Shown here piece by piece: positions 9,143-20,160 of a stretch of 64,000 bases of DNA; the stretch's first letter is position 1; the number at the start of each line of letters is the position of its first letter. This DNA is from Ligustrum vulgare (Eukaryota; Streptophyta; Magnoliopsida; Lamiales; Oleaceae): NCBI GenBank assembly GCA_963555705.1, contig OY743182.1, forward strand, positions 52,828,592 through 52,892,591. Reading direction: 5' to 3'. The translations under genes were made by a program, and so were the position numbers. Under the pieces are notes generated by a model, which had not been told where the DNA came from, did not search any database, and saw only the letters and a list, made by a program, of their open reading frames with translations.

Positions 9143-10699
9143 ATGCATAAAACTCGATCCACTAATCCTGAATATTTTTTATTTGATCCAGAAATCGAGC
9201 GAACTTTTCGACAACGAAGAAGGGAAGCACTAGAACAAATGGCAGCTCATAACCTCAACAACAGGACACTTAAACAATTGGCCACTCCAAATGTCGCTCA
9301 ACAGCCACTCTGTATCACTTTTCCGACAGTGGAGGAGGGAAAAACTTTTGAACTCAAATCTGGACTCATTCACTTGTTGCCAACTTTTCGAGGACATGCT
9401 GGTGAAGACCCTTACAGGAATCTCAAGGAATTCCACGTGGTTTGTGACAGTATGAGACCCACTGGTATTACCAAGGAACAAATTAAAATGAGGGCCTTTC
9501 CATTCTCGTTAAAGGATGCCGCTACTGATTGGCTATACTGTTTACTATCCGGATCAGTCACCACCTGGAATGACATGAAGAGACTATTTTTGGAAAAATA
9601 TTTTCTTGCATCTCGGGCTGGAACAATCCGGAAGGAAATTTGCGGGGTTCATCAAAACAATGGTGAATCGCTGTATGAATATTGGGAACGCTTCAAGAAG
9701 CTCATCTCGAGCTGCCCCCATCATCAAATCAGCGAACAACTACTGGTGCAATATTTCTACGAAGGACTGCTACCAATGGACAGAAGTATGATAGATGCCG
9801 CAAGTGGAGGTGCCTTAATGGACAAAACACCGGAACAGGCTCGGGCTTTGATTTCCAACATGGCTGAAAACACTCAGCGATTTAACCCAACCCGAGACAT
9901 GCAAGTTCGCCGCGTGAACGAGGTAAGTAGTTCCAATATAGAAAGTCAACTGTTTGAACTAACAAATCTCGTTAAACAACTTGATGTAGGAAGTGCACAA
10001 CAAGTCAAAGCATGCGGGATATTTGCTAACTTCGGACATGCAACGGATGTGTGCCCGGTGCTCCAAGAGGAAAACAGTGAACAAGTGAACGCTGCTGGAG
10101 GCTTCCCATTTCAAAAACAACAATACAATCCGTACTCAAACACTTACAATCCTGGCTGGAGGGACCACCCGAACTTGAGCTATGGAAATAACAAACCTCC
10201 GGGTTTCGTCTCCAACAAGCCTCAAGGGAATTTTCAACAACAAGGAAATTTCCATCCACAGGGACAATATCAGCAAAAACCACAATCATCAGGTATGTCT
10301 CTCGAAGAAATGATGAAAACTTTGGCCACTAACACTCTACAATTTCAACAGGATATCAAATCCAGCATTCAAAACCTGGAAAATCAAATGAGTCAAATGG
10401 TCACAGCTATCAACAGACTGGAAGCACAAACAGGAGGAAAGTTGTCATCTCAACCCGAGGTGAATCCAAAGAATGTAAGTGCAATTACTCTTCGAAGTGG
10501 AAAAGAAATTGAGGCGCTACAATCAAAGCCAACCGCAAGTGAAGAGGAGGAGGTTGAAGAAAAAGAAGTCGAAAAGAAAAACAGCATTCCACAGAACTCC
10601 CCAATTTTTTTATTTTTTTATTTTTTCCTGCTCGATGTTTTCCTACCCTTCCCCATCCCACTCAACCCCACCCCACCTCATCGCAAAGTGACAAATTGA
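9143..10699 (+). CDS. gypsy gag (retrotrans_gag type) with read-through tail
   Basis: The 518-residue frame has no internal stop. It begins MHKTRSTNPEYFLFDPEIE and contains the capsid-type segment FRGHAGEDPYRNLKEF, then FPFSLKDAATDWLY, WNDMKRLFLEKYF, ESLYEYWERFKKL and LLVQYFYEGL, which match Tat/Athila gag. A degenerate zinc knuckle CGIFANFGHATDVC (second Cys replaced by Phe) is at about 290-305, followed by Gln/Asn/Pro-rich linker and SAITLRSGKEI. The true gag homology ends about residue 486. The last 32 residues (IFLFFYFFLLDVFL onward) are encoded by the C-rich/poly-T repeat outside the gypsy and are a chance fusion. The protein would package element RNA. No protease follows. Confidence 0.85.
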   Translation: MHKTRSTNPEYFLFDPEIERTFRQRRREALEQMAAHNLNNRTLKQLATPNVAQQPLCITFPTVEEGKTFELKSGLIHLLPTFRGHAGEDPYRNLKEFHVVCDSMRPTGITKEQIKMRAFPFSLKDAATDWLYCLLSGSVTTWNDMKRLFLEKYFLASRAGTIRKEICGVHQNNGESLYEYWERFKKLISSCPHHQISEQLLVQYFYEGLLPMDRSMIDAASGGALMDKTPEQARALISNMAENTQRFNPTRDMQVRRVNEVSSSNIESQLFELTNLVKQLDVGSAQQVKACGIFANFGHATDVCPVLQEENSEQVNAAGGFPFQKQQYNPYSNTYNPGWRDHPNLSYGNNKPPGFVSNKPQGNFQQQGNFHPQGQYQQKPQSSGMSLEEMMKTLATNTLQFQQDIKSSIQNLENQMSQMVTAINRLEAQTGGKLSSQPEVNPKNVSAITLRSGKEIEALQSKPTASEEEEVEEKEVEKKNSIPQNSPIFLFFYFFLLDVFLPFPIPLNPTPPHRKVTN

Positions 10700-11079
10700 T
10701 CTCGCCAAAGTCACACCCCCTCACCCCAAAATTATTTAACCCACCCCACCTCAACCCCACTTGACCCTACCCCACCTCATCACAATGCGACAAATTCATC
10801 TCACCCCAGCCACAGACCCCGACCCACCCCAGCCCGCCATCCCACCCCACCCACCCCCAAAATGATTTTTCTTCTATTTGTTCACACTTAGCCCTAACCA
10901 CCCAATCCCACCCACCCCGACCTCATCCCACCCCACCCAACCTTGACCCCACCCCTCCCAAAAAATGATTAATTATAATTAATTAAGGTTTTTTAAAGTA
11001 CACATTTTCAAAATTAAGAAAATGTTTTATTTGAAAAATCAAGTCTTAATTAATTATATATTTTACTATTTATGATCAC

Positions 11080-12105
11080 AAGTCACAATTTTTAAGTTCA
11101 TATTTTATTATGGTCATAAGTCACAAATTTTTAGGTCACAAGTCACAAATCAGATCATAAGTTTATGGTCACAGTCACAATTTTTTAGGTCACAATTTAT
11201 TTCTCAATCACAAGTTTCGAATTTCGTATGTCACGATTTTTTTGATCGCAAATCTAGAGTCAATTGGTCACAAATCACAAATTTCATTAGTCACAATTTT
11301 TTCTCGAATACAAATCAATATTTTTTTTTATCACAATTTTCACAAATCACTAGTTTTCTTGGTCACATATCATAAATTTTGTAGGTCATAATTTATAAAA
11401 TTATTTGGATGACTTTTAGGGTCACAGCTTATTATGGTCACAAGTCACAATTTTTTAGATCACAGCTTATTATGCTCACAAGTCACAATTTTTTAGGTCA
11501 CAAGTCACAAATCAGGTCATAAATTTATGGTCACAGTCACAATTTATTTCTCGCTCACAAATTTCGAATTTCGTAGGTCACGATTTTTTTCGATCGCAAA
11601 TCTTTTGTCAATTGGTCACAACTTAACAAATTATAAGTCACAATTTCTTTATTGATCACAAATCACAAATTTCATTGGTCACAATTTTTACTCGAATACA
11701 AATCAATAATTTTTTAGGTCACAATTTTCACAAATTACTAGTTTTCTTGGTCACAAATCATAAATTTTATAGGTCGCAATTTATAAAATTATTTGGTTGA
11801 CTCAGTTTTTTGTCACAAATTATCGATTTAAGTGGTCACAATCTATTTCTCGGCCACAAATCACAAATTTATACTTCACAAATTATGATCATAATAATTA
11901 ATTGGTCACAACTTACTTTTGGTTCACAAATATCAAAATATTAGGTCACACTAATTTAATTAAAGGTCACAAACTATCAGATTAATTGGTCACAACTTAT
12001 TTTAGGATATCAAATAATTCAACTTAAGGTCACAAATTATCAAATTTTTAGGTCACAAACTATCAGATTAATAAGGTCACAACTTATTTTTTTATCACAA
12101 TTTCA
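11080..12105. repeat. long TCACAA/GTCACAAATT tandem-like array
   Basis: Several tens of irregular copies of GGTCACAAGTCACAATTTTT, many about 20-45 bp long, fill 1 kb of the MULE. Larger duplications are visible: a block at 11180-11390 recurs at 11530-11790 with the same order of phrases, such as TTGATCGCAAATC / TTCGATCGCAAATC. Confidence 0.85.
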
Positions 12106-12109
12106 AATT

Positions 12110-12800
12110 CCACCCTACACACCAACCATCATAGCTGCCAGCCGCACCACCACCACCACCACCACCACCACCACCACAAAAAGAGCTGAACCACCACCAC
12201 TCCACCTCTCTGCCACATCTCCACCACCACCTACAACTATCACCAGCCAACCCAACAAACCACAACCTGAAAACAATGGAAACAAAAATCGCCACCACCA
12301 ACACCAAGCATCACCATCACCATCACCACCCCAACCTGTCATTGTCGAACAACAGAAACATGGAAATCGGCTCCTCATAACAAAGAATTAGAAATTTCCA
12401 CCACCACTATCAACCCTCACCAACACAACACAACTCAACTCAATCGACCACTACCACTACCACCATCGCCGTTGCGACCACTACCACTCCGTCCCACCTC
12501 ACTGCGACCACCAACAATCACCACCACCACCACAATCGACACCATTTCCACTTCGCTACCATGACTACCACATGTGCCACAATCGCCGCCACTTCGCCAC
12601 CACCACCAAGATCGGAAACACCTCACCACCAACTACAATCGCAACAGATCCACCACCACCAATTGTCACCATAGATCCGCCACCAAACGCCATCAGAAAT
12701 CAACCATTGAACCACTACATTACCATCGCGTCACGTCATCGAACCTCCACCTTCACAGCCACACAAAAAACACCGACACTGCACACACCACCACCATACC
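12110..12800. repeat. ACC/CCA-rich low-complexity tract
   Basis: CCACCACC runs dominate. Open frames on both strands (His/Pro-rich or Gly/Val/Trp-rich) are produced by this composition and show no domain. Confidence 0.85.
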
Positions 12801-13622
12801 AAAATAGAATAAAGAAATGAGTTAATATGACAACAGAAAATAGATTTAGATCTGCAACCTCCTATAGTGTGGCTATGATCGCGATTGTAAAGTATCATTG
12901 TGTGGTTGCAGCTTCGCTGCGAAGAGTGAGAGCGGAGGATCGCCGAAGGAGAGGGGGGCAAGGGAGTTTATAACGCCGGAGGAGATGCAAGGTACCGGAG
13001 CTGGGCGGCGACGGTGGTGATCTTACCAGAGTTGGGCGATGGTGATGCAGGTATTTTTCGCAGCCATGGGAGCATCCGTGTATTTTGGGGATGATTTTGG
13101 GGTTGGGTGTGATAAATAAATATTATATTATAATTTTAATACTTAAAATGACCTGATTTATGTATAAATTACTTGTAAATCTGTATTTTGTATTATGAAG
13201 TTAAAAACATGTCCAGGTGTAATTTCCACGAAAGAAAACCTAGCATAAGTTGAAAAGAGAAAAAAAGAAAAGGAAAGAAATCGTCGGAGGAAGCTGCTGC
13301 AAATTTGTAAAAGAAAAGTCTTGGGCCTGTTGATTGATTATTTGGCCCAATAGGCAATAGGGCAGTCCCTTTCTACTTTCTCAAGTCGGCAGCAGTTTTC
13401 AACGTAATAATGGCGAAAAATATTACGTGGATTTCTTACCTATTTTTTTCCTATTCTATTTCGAGAAGAAAATATCTTGAGATACAAATTGTACTCGTGT
13501 TTTAGGCTATGTTTACTTATAAATATGTGTGTTGAAGAGTCAGTTAATTGTAAAATCAAGAGTGCTATATTGAGATCAAATAGAGAGAAAATTGTGAACT
13601 TTTTTTTTATAGTTTCTTGAAA

Positions 13623-13755
13623 GAAAAATGCTAAAGTTACCGCGAAAACGTACCGCAAAGTGTACCGCACAGACACATGAAAGTGAAATGACTAGTTCAC
13701 CCTTCCCTCCATGTGTGAGTATGCGGTACAATTCGCGGTACTTGTAGCATTATTG
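13623..13755. mobile_element. 133-bp MULE-type MITE
   Basis: The terminal inverted repeats are about 35 bp: left AATGCTAAAGTTACCGCG and, on the opposite strand, right AATGCTACAAGTACCGCG, both continuing to GTACCGCA. A perfect 9-bp duplication TTCTTGAAA is present at 13614-13622 and 13756-13764. It is absent from the sister 5' LTR. Confidence 0.85.
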
Positions 13756-14022
13756 TTCTTGAAAACTCTTTGTTAGGTAATTCAGTGGTAGAAACTTGTG
13801 ATAGATAATAGTTCGTTGTTAGTATTTTCATTGTGGTCTGTAAGATTGGGTTGGTAAGTGATAAATTCTATATAATTGTAATAATTTATTATAAAGTGTG
13901 AGACTTTGACGATCCGAAATTTTTTGTTATTATTATTTATTTTCTCGTTTGCTTATTTTACTTTGAACATCAAAAAGTTCATGTGTACTAAAGAAGGGGG
14001 AACCTGCGACCAATTCCCAACA

Positions 14023-14681
14023 CAAACAAACTTACAAATTTACAAACAAGACAATAATTTTAACACAGCGCTACCTTAGTGACAAATACAAATACAAACA
14101 TCAAACAATAATACACAAAGGGGCTGTAACATTTAACTAAAACACAGACCCTTAAAATCCCTAACTACACAATCAAATGCTAGCAGAAAACTCTAACCCT
14201 AAACCTAAATCGAAATTAATAGGCAAAAGGCACTGGAAATCAATCCCGCCTCAAGTTCTCTCATCCTTTTCTTCAACATATTTATTTATAGAAATAAAGA
14301 GGTGGGACATAGAACGCATTCACCAAGAAAATGTGGTAGACGAAAGCACTGGGCTCTCACAATAAAATCTCCATCCACTGCTCGTCCCTTTCCCCAATCC
14401 CTCCAATACGCTTCAGCCTCTTTCTTTGTTCCGCTTCTATGTTTGATGCCACAAGTCACAACTTTCTCGTTCTTCTTACCAACTCCAGCCGATGTCTAGA
14501 GGAGAGATGTCTGTAGGAAAAATGGAGAAAATAGGTGATTTTGGAGAATTATTGGTGCGATTTGAAGAAATTTTTGCCCCTAGCGTTATTTCTGAAGACT
14601 GACATCCACGGTCCTTTTTGCCTGTGTAAGGAAGAAAGACCTTAATTTCTACCGCCGTGATTATCTTGATTTGTTATAAGA
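14023..14681. other. unassigned flank between copia element and Helitron
   Basis: On the minus strand a 68-codon open stretch (about 14515 down to 14300) follows a TTTTCCTACAG acceptor-like sequence and contains KKEAEAYWRDWGKGRAVDGD. I do not recognise it. The plus strand has CTAACCCTAAACC (telo-box-like) near 14195. Neither is strong enough to call a gene. Confidence 0.35.
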
Positions 14682-15603
14682 CTAGTTCTACACTCATGCG
14701 ATGTACGGTAATAGATATATACAAAATAAATTAAACTTGTAAAGAAAAAAAATAAATTCTAAAATACAAAATATTCTTCATAAATCTATACATATTTATG
14801 AAGTTTAAATTAAAAAAAAAAAACAAATTATTACAAATTCACAAAACCCATTGGATACCATTCTAACAAATTTGAAGATCTAAATCAATAATTATATCTA
14901 ATTTACATTATGTTGGAGATGCTCTTAAAATACTATTTTATTATAATATCTGTGAAAACCATTAAAAAAATAACAGAAGATGAATATTCTGTTCGACGGT
15001 TATTAAGACTAAATATATCACATCAAATTTGGCGAAATAGTGTGATACGACAAAATTAATGGAATATTCAAATATTATAATAATAATAATTTGATAGCAT
15101 CATCCTATAAATGAACTTAAAACTTTTATGTAACACGTGCTAAACAGAAATTAACAATGAACGTGTAACAAAATACGTCAAACCACAAGAATCATGACAA
15201 AACTTCACCCACCTAATAATCAACCTATTCCAGTTCCTGCCTAAAACCAAAAGCTGGTTCTATAATGAGAATCTGAGATGGAAAGGAAAGAATGTGATTA
15301 ACATAGCTAACAAAAATATGAACATGAAAACATATCATTTTTTTAAAAAAAACTTGAGGTATCTTAATGACTTTCTTGCTAACTTTATCCCCCAATGGAC
15401 ATAGTAATAAGTACATCTACAACCATCAACACCATTGAAATACAGAAGAAAGCATCTCACATGATGAACATAATATAACATTTGGAAGTTGCAGAGAGTT
15501 CGTAAATATATCAAAGTGACCATAAATTAAGTTGCTTCCAACCTATCCTCAAAATTACTTCAAATAAGCTTTAGGGATAATATGTGCTAGTTTCAGATTG
15601 CCC

Positions 15604-15783
15604 TCAGTCTCCTACATTAGGACCATCAGTATGAAAGAAAACGGGGCAACATCTCTTGTCTTTGTTCATCGAGCTTGAATCTTTGAAGTATGCAATAAGG
15701 GCAGCCTTTCCCTGTATGTGAGCAAAAGCCAAGGATGCCACTTTTTCACTATTGAACTTCTCCCATTTCTTTCCATTAAGAGT
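15604..15783 (-). pseudogene. Mei2-like RNA-binding protein, C-terminal RRM exon fragment
   Basis: An acceptor-like GGCAG precedes a 59-codon frame that reads LNGKKWEKFNSEKVASLAFA, then HIQGKAALIAYF, SSSMNKDKRC, FFHTDGPN, then a stop. This is the end of the conserved third RRM of plant Mei2-like (AML) proteins, RNA-binding regulators of meiosis and development. Only the one exon is present; the first part of the RRM and the usual tail after the FHTDGPN motif are absent. It lies at the 3' end of the Helitron cargo, in the same orientation as NAXD and MAD1 pieces. It could serve as the last exon of a chimeric transcript, which is inference. Confidence 0.8.
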
Positions 15784-16312
15784 CTGCCAATACCAATCAG
15801 ATGCAATTACTATAGTTTATACAAATAACAGAAGTATTTAAGAATCTCACTCTTTTTTAACAAAAACATTAAGAATATTTAAACGTAAATGGTACAGATA
15901 AAGCATACATGATAAAATAAGCACTCTACAAAGTAAAAATTAGAGGTTAGCATATTCTTCACAAAAGCAAGGGGAAGGAAGCATTTCTGGACTTCACATC
16001 TCCAATTCGTTAATGTTTATTATTTAAAAATTATTCCCAATCTTTCTTTGAATTACTCAATGATTCAACACTTATGCTCACCAACAATATGTTCCATCAA
16101 TCAATAAAGCTAATTTCCAGTCATAAATTTGATTAAATCAAGCAAAATGTCAAGAAATATCATACCATAAATTAAAAAAAGAAGAATAAAAATATAACCC
16201 AACTGTCATCTTGAAACAGACAGCAAACTAATTGGCAAGCCGCAAGTGCAACTCAAGGGAAAAAAACACCATCAGAAACAATTAACAAAAAGTAAGATTG
16301 CGCAGCAATTAA

Positions 16313-16477
16313 GCCTCTGTTTGGATAAAGCCAACTGATTATAAACCAATTTATTTGGTTTTTTGATGTAAGATGTGTGGTTAAAAATTGGAGAGAGAAA
16401 ATATGTGTGATTAAAAAGTGGTTTGAGAAATTGTGTAGATTATATATTGGTTTATAATCACTTTACCAAACGGGGGC
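16313..16477. mobile_element. Tourist-like MITE (165 bp)
   Basis: The ends are GCCTCTGTTTGGATAAAG and, on the opposite strand, GCCCCCGTTTGGTAAAG, flanked by TAA on both sides (16310-16312, 16478-16480). Its interior (GTGTGGTTAAAAATTGGAGA) is shared with the MITE at 23764-23912. Confidence 0.75.
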
Positions 16478-17043
16478 TAAAAGTCATTTAACAAATGAAA
16501 CAACTACTCAGTTGTTTGAAAGAATTTTGTATTTTCTCATTTTAAAGATAAATAACTAAATAAGAGAGAAAAAAAACCAAAAGAAAGGAAGTAGCAAGAG
16601 AGTTATAAAAGAAAGCAGAAGAGTGAACTTATCAGGCACACCTCGTTATGTCACCAAAGTTCTAAGAGCAGAGGGCTTAGCATGCATGGGCTATTCACTT
16701 CCATTTTCAACTCAATTTTTTCCTGTCACTTGGTTTTTGTGTTGAGGTATGTTGAAAACAGTCCAAAAGTCCCTTAAAATGCCTGAGATGTGAAATGAAA
16801 CAGACTAAAAATGCCGAAGTTAGTAAACTAAACATCAGTGAAGAAAGGAAAAGTTTGAGTGCCCGCCTAATTGACCCAAGGCTCACGCCTGAAGGCATGC
16901 CCTTGCCCTCAGTCAAACATGCTCTTAAAATATCTTCTTTCTTCAGCTTGTGAGCACTTTCCATGACCAAATCAGATAGTCAATATCTAATTATCTATAC
17001 AAAATTTTTGTAAAAAAATATTATGCTCTATACAATAACGCAC

Positions 17044-17594
17044 CAGGAGAAACGGGTCTCTCCCCAGACCTGGACCAACGATTAAACAATCAAATCTCTC
17101 CATCCACCTATCAACCTTTGCGATCACCTTGGCTGATGTTGATCTTTTATACTCATCCCTAGATAACATCTTTTCAGAACTGTAAGTACTCCAAAGAAAA
17201 ATGCCGTATTATAAGACTGGAAAGATAGGTTTAGTACAAAATTATTAGACAATGATGAATGTCATTACATAACACTATAAGATTCTTCCAGTATAGGGTG
17301 CATGATCAACTCTGGGCTGTAACCTTTAATAACTGAAGCAACATCTTTTGTACAGAATACATGCGATAAATCGGCACCCTGGAAAAATAGATAAATATTA
17401 ACTAAATACCTAAATAGAAGTCTCAAAAGACAACTTCTTCATTCGTCTTGATAGTGAAATAATAGAATAATTATTTTCAATTCAATGTGAAGACAGAGGC
17501 TAAGGTGAGGATAACTGACAGTTTTTAAAGCTGAAATAGCATAAAAGTACGGAGCTCCGGTGTATTCATGACAACCACCCACAACAGCTATCTT
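17044..17594 (-). pseudogene. ATP-dependent NAD(P)HX dehydratase (NAXD), three-exon fragment
   Basis: NAXD repairs hydrated NAD(P)H in plastids, mitochondria or cytosol. Three exons are visible on the minus strand. Exon 17594-17520 reads KIAVVGGCHEYTGAPYFYAI. Exon 17378-17272 reads [20 protein letters not shown], then [14 protein letters not shown]. Exon 17179-17044 reads SAKVIAKVDRWMERFDCLIV, then GPGLGRDPFLL. The boundaries fall at AG/GT sites, but the donor after the second exon has lost the GT expected from the reading frame. The N-terminus and everything after GRDPFLL, including the GDGLFLVTN and ATP-binding parts, are missing, so the fragment cannot be an enzyme. Its introns are retained, so it was captured as genomic DNA. 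It sits between MAD1 and Mei2-like pieces in the Helitron. Confidence 0.85.
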
Positions 17595-18115
17595 CCTTGG
17601 TCAAGGATCAGACATTAAATAAATAAATGGGATAAGAGCACAAATCGAATCATGCAGTTTAGAGGTGACATGCTACCAAAACACTAATTAATACATGATA
17701 ACCTATGCCCAACAAATGAGTATGTTGTAAATGCTAATCAAAATTAAACCAGTAGCAGAATTTTGAGTGAATCAAGTGAAGTATAGAGCAATATAAATGA
17801 GGCCAAGTCAGATTAAAAGAAAAATACTTCCACAGATTTCTGTACTTGCATTATAAAATCTATCTAACAGATTCTCATTAATGCCACAGAAAAAAAAATC
17901 ATTCTGAAGTCTATGTTCCATTTCAAAGGAAAAAAATTCAATTGACATTAAAAAAATAAACCAAGAAGCACACAAAGATGGAGATACACGTTTGATGGAA
18001 TTAGCATGTGGCTTGTTATCCATTTTCTGTGCATACAATGAATATATGAACCATAATAGCATTTATACCACAGAATATTAGTATTGGGAAAGCTAGAAAA
18101 AAATGAAAAAAGTAC

Positions 18116-18480
18116 CTGTGTCACATTGTAGGCGATCACCTTCTCTCTCTAGCATCCTTATTCTTTTTACTTCATTGTTTAACCTTTCACTTAGCAATTT
18201 TATTTCATGGAGCCAATGTTCTTATTTTTTCCTTGTGCAGATAAGTTGCTTTCTAGTTCCAAGATAAAGCTTTCCTTCTTGGCAAGAGATGATTTCAATT
18301 GCTGTCGATACAACAAAAATTATAAGCATGGATGAACTCAAAGAATTTTTCGAAAATACTTAATATAGAAATAGTGACACATCGTTACTGAACAACAGTT
18401 CCACTGCCTATTTCCTTTCCACCATAAAAACTCTTGCACTTGTTCATTTCATGAACAACATGTTTGAAGCTCTCTTTCTT
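18116..18480 (-). pseudogene. spindle checkpoint protein MAD1, two-exon fragment
   Basis: Two adjacent coiled-coil exons are seen on the minus strand. Exon 18480-18388 reads HVVHEMNKCKSFYGGKEIGS, GTVVQ. Exon 18301-18116 reads QLKSSLAKKESFILELESNL, SAQGKNKN and, after a frameshift, LHEIKLLSERLNNEVKRI, RMLEREGDRL, ending at a GT donor. By recall this aligns with the central coiled coil of plant MAD1 just before its ISLLESKLGHGDF segment. MAD1 acts at kinetochores and the nuclear envelope in the mitotic checkpoint. The frameshift and a damaged donor after the first exon mark it as non-functional. The identification rests on pattern memory, not a search. Confidence 0.7.
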
Positions 18481-20039
18481 CTGTAAGTGATGCAATATTA
18501 TGTAACAAAGAAGTAGTTCAAACATAAAAATTGTTGGAAGACCAAACAGAAATTGTGAAAAGTTTAAAAATCAAGACCTCCAGTGAAACAGTAGTCCCGT
18601 GTTCATATGCATAAACATATGGTTGTTCATGTAAGATTTTCATCAATTATTCACGTAGCAAATTTGAGTCAAGTAGAAGTAATAAAAATCACAAAAAAAA
18701 GTCATTAGGATAATAGTATAACCAAAGTTCTAACCAACCATCAATTATAGCCTTCTAATTTCTAATCAGGCTTATTCTACCCTTTCTTTGTTAGGGCAGC
18801 CAGACTTTTTGCATTTTCTTGATAATCAATCAAATTAGTATCTAACTAACATTATTTGCTCGTACTCATCTGGTATCAAATGTGCCCAAACAAAAATAAC
18901 AAAGAAAAATGAAAAAGGTGATAATCTGAAAATAAAATTAACCAAAACAACTAAAACGTGCTATTTAAAGAACTGCTCAGCTCTCATACATGCAAAGGGG
19001 GAATATATCGAGGAATTCAAATGCAATTGAAATCTTACAACTATAGTAGGAGCCCAAAGAATCCAGAAGGCAACCACAGAGAAAAGACTGTTCTACTGTC
19101 CTCCCAGAAGATGCTGGCAAGTAGGAGATAATATTTGTAAATATCAAAAGAGATATTGTGCCATTCCCAAGCTTTAAATCAGTTATTCTTTCCCCAATAT
19201 ATTTTTAAAAACTAAACCAAGACTCAACAATATAATTGAAGAAAGATCCCACTCAGTACTGAACTCATCAAACAAATAATTTTTGTCTACCTCTATCAAT
19301 TATAATGTGTTACCGGGATCTCACTATTCTTGTGAATTAGGCCCTCTAAATATCTACACAAATATGAAATGACCATCTATGAAAAAATGATTCTAAAAAT
19401 ATCACATAATAATACACGAAAAGATTAGTAAATTCTTTTCAGATTCAACTAATCCTATTGATGATTCAGGATATAAAAAAGATAAGGACTAAGGAAATAA
19501 TTTAAAAGAAGTTTAAAAAAAGAGATCCTTAAACTGATGGTTATCTTTGTCATTGGGGGAAAGGCAAGTTCATCCCTTATGTCAACTCCACACAGGATTT
19601 ATTCATAGATTATCATTTTAAACAGTATATCTCAACCAATATTAAATTAGTGCATATATCAAGATCAAATTAGGACTGAGATGAAATAAATGTATATAGT
19701 AGAGCAAATAAAATTCAAGTGGGAGGCCAATACCCATTACCAAATAAAATTCATCTTTGTCATCTATTAATTGCATGTCTCTTGCCACCTGCTATCAACA
19801 CTGGAAAACAAAAGATCGAATGAATTGTCTATAGGAACCATATTGAAAACTGAACAGAGTCAAATGCTAGAAGCCTCAACATATTATCAATTTCTGCCAT
19901 ATTTGCAAATTGAACCAAACTATTGAAATGCAGTTGCAAAAAGCTACACCGAATGAAATGCATGAAAATTTTGAAGAATATACTATATAAGTTTTGACAT
20001 TTAACTAATTAATCGCATTAAAAAAAAAATATCAACGGG

Positions 20040-20160
20040 ATTGAAAATCGAAGCCATCCCTTCCGTGACATTGATGACTTCAGTTCTTGCTCGAGCAACT
20101 GTGGTTCTGGTCGGAAAATGGAAGAATTCGCAAAATAAAACCCAAATTGCATCTGTAAAA
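20040..20160 (-). pseudogene. possible captured exon, unrecognised
   Basis: On the minus strand TTTTACAG (acceptor-like) precedes a frame reading MQFGFYFANSSIFRPEPQLL, EQELKSSMSRKGW before the sequence turns AT-rich. It is compatible with another captured exon in the Helitron. No family was recognised; a link to the NAXD N-terminus was considered but not supported. Confidence 0.35.

Larger units (their letters stand above)
7419..10600 (+). mobile_element. Tat/Athila-like gypsy, 5' LTR plus gag only (3' truncated)
   Basis: The LTR starts TGATAAGTGC inside a C-rich repeat. A CTCTATAAAAGG promoter is near 8055, the CTTGTGGGATCGACCC block typical of Tat/Athila LTRs is near 8890, and the primer site follows at 8993. 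The gag frame starts at 9143. Homology stops about 10600, where the sequence drops back into the same C-rich repeat seen before the LTR. Protease, pol and 3' LTR are missing. A deletion between repeat copies, or capture of a broken copy, would explain this. Confidence 0.8.
7008..13229. mobile_element. large MULE-type element with 9-bp target duplication
   Basis: GAAAGAAAA is found at 6999-7007 and 13230-13238, and the sister LTR shows the empty site near 2610. The ends are TGGAAAAATACATAAC on the left and, on the opposite strand, GTGGAAATTACACC on the right. No transposase is recognisable. Contents in order are an AT-rich left arm, C-rich tandem repeats (7186-7418), a truncated gypsy (7419 to about 10600), more C-rich repeats, a long TCACAA array, an ACC-rich tract and a right arm. 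Removing the gypsy leaves about 3 kb. Confidence 0.7.
2539..14022 (+). mobile_element. gag-only Ty1/copia element, heavily nested
   Basis: The two LTRs share TGTTGGGAT/TATTGGGAT starts and CCCAACA ends (2539-4489 and 6926-14022). A primer site TGGTATCAGAGC follows the 5' LTR, and a polypurine tract AAGGTGGAGA precedes the 3' LTR. Without inserts the internal region is only about 1.1 kb and holds gag remains alone: no protease, integrase, reverse transcriptase or RNase H. Later insertions are a MULE in the 5' LTR, a solo gypsy LTR in gag, a large MULE in the 3' LTR and a MULE MITE in the 3' LTR. The target-site duplication is not clean: CAAAC occurs on both sides, but the left copy is three bases away from the TG. 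Confidence 0.8.
6926..14022 (+). repeat. 3' LTR of gag-only copia element (interrupted)
   Basis: It starts TATTGGGATTTTAG after the purine tract, breaks at 7007, resumes at 13239 in CCTAGCATAAG and ends TTCCCAACA at 14022. It carries both the 6.2-kb MULE and the 133-bp MITE. Confidence 0.8.

Noticed and set aside
12095..12961. Long Gly/Val/Trp-rich or His/Pro-rich frames on both strands
   Set aside because: They are products of CCA/ACC repeats and vanish outside the tract; there are no domains or splice context.
2531..14030. CAAAC as target duplication of the gag-only copia element
   Set aside because: The left CAAAC is separated from the LTR TG by AAT, so the duplication is not proven; the element is called on LTRs, primer site and purine tract only.
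16707..16970. 87-codon minus-strand frame with KKEDILRACLTEGKGMPSG
   Set aside because: It lies where the next NAXD exon would be expected but has no NAXD motif; composition resembles a common GCCTCAGGCG-type plant repeat.
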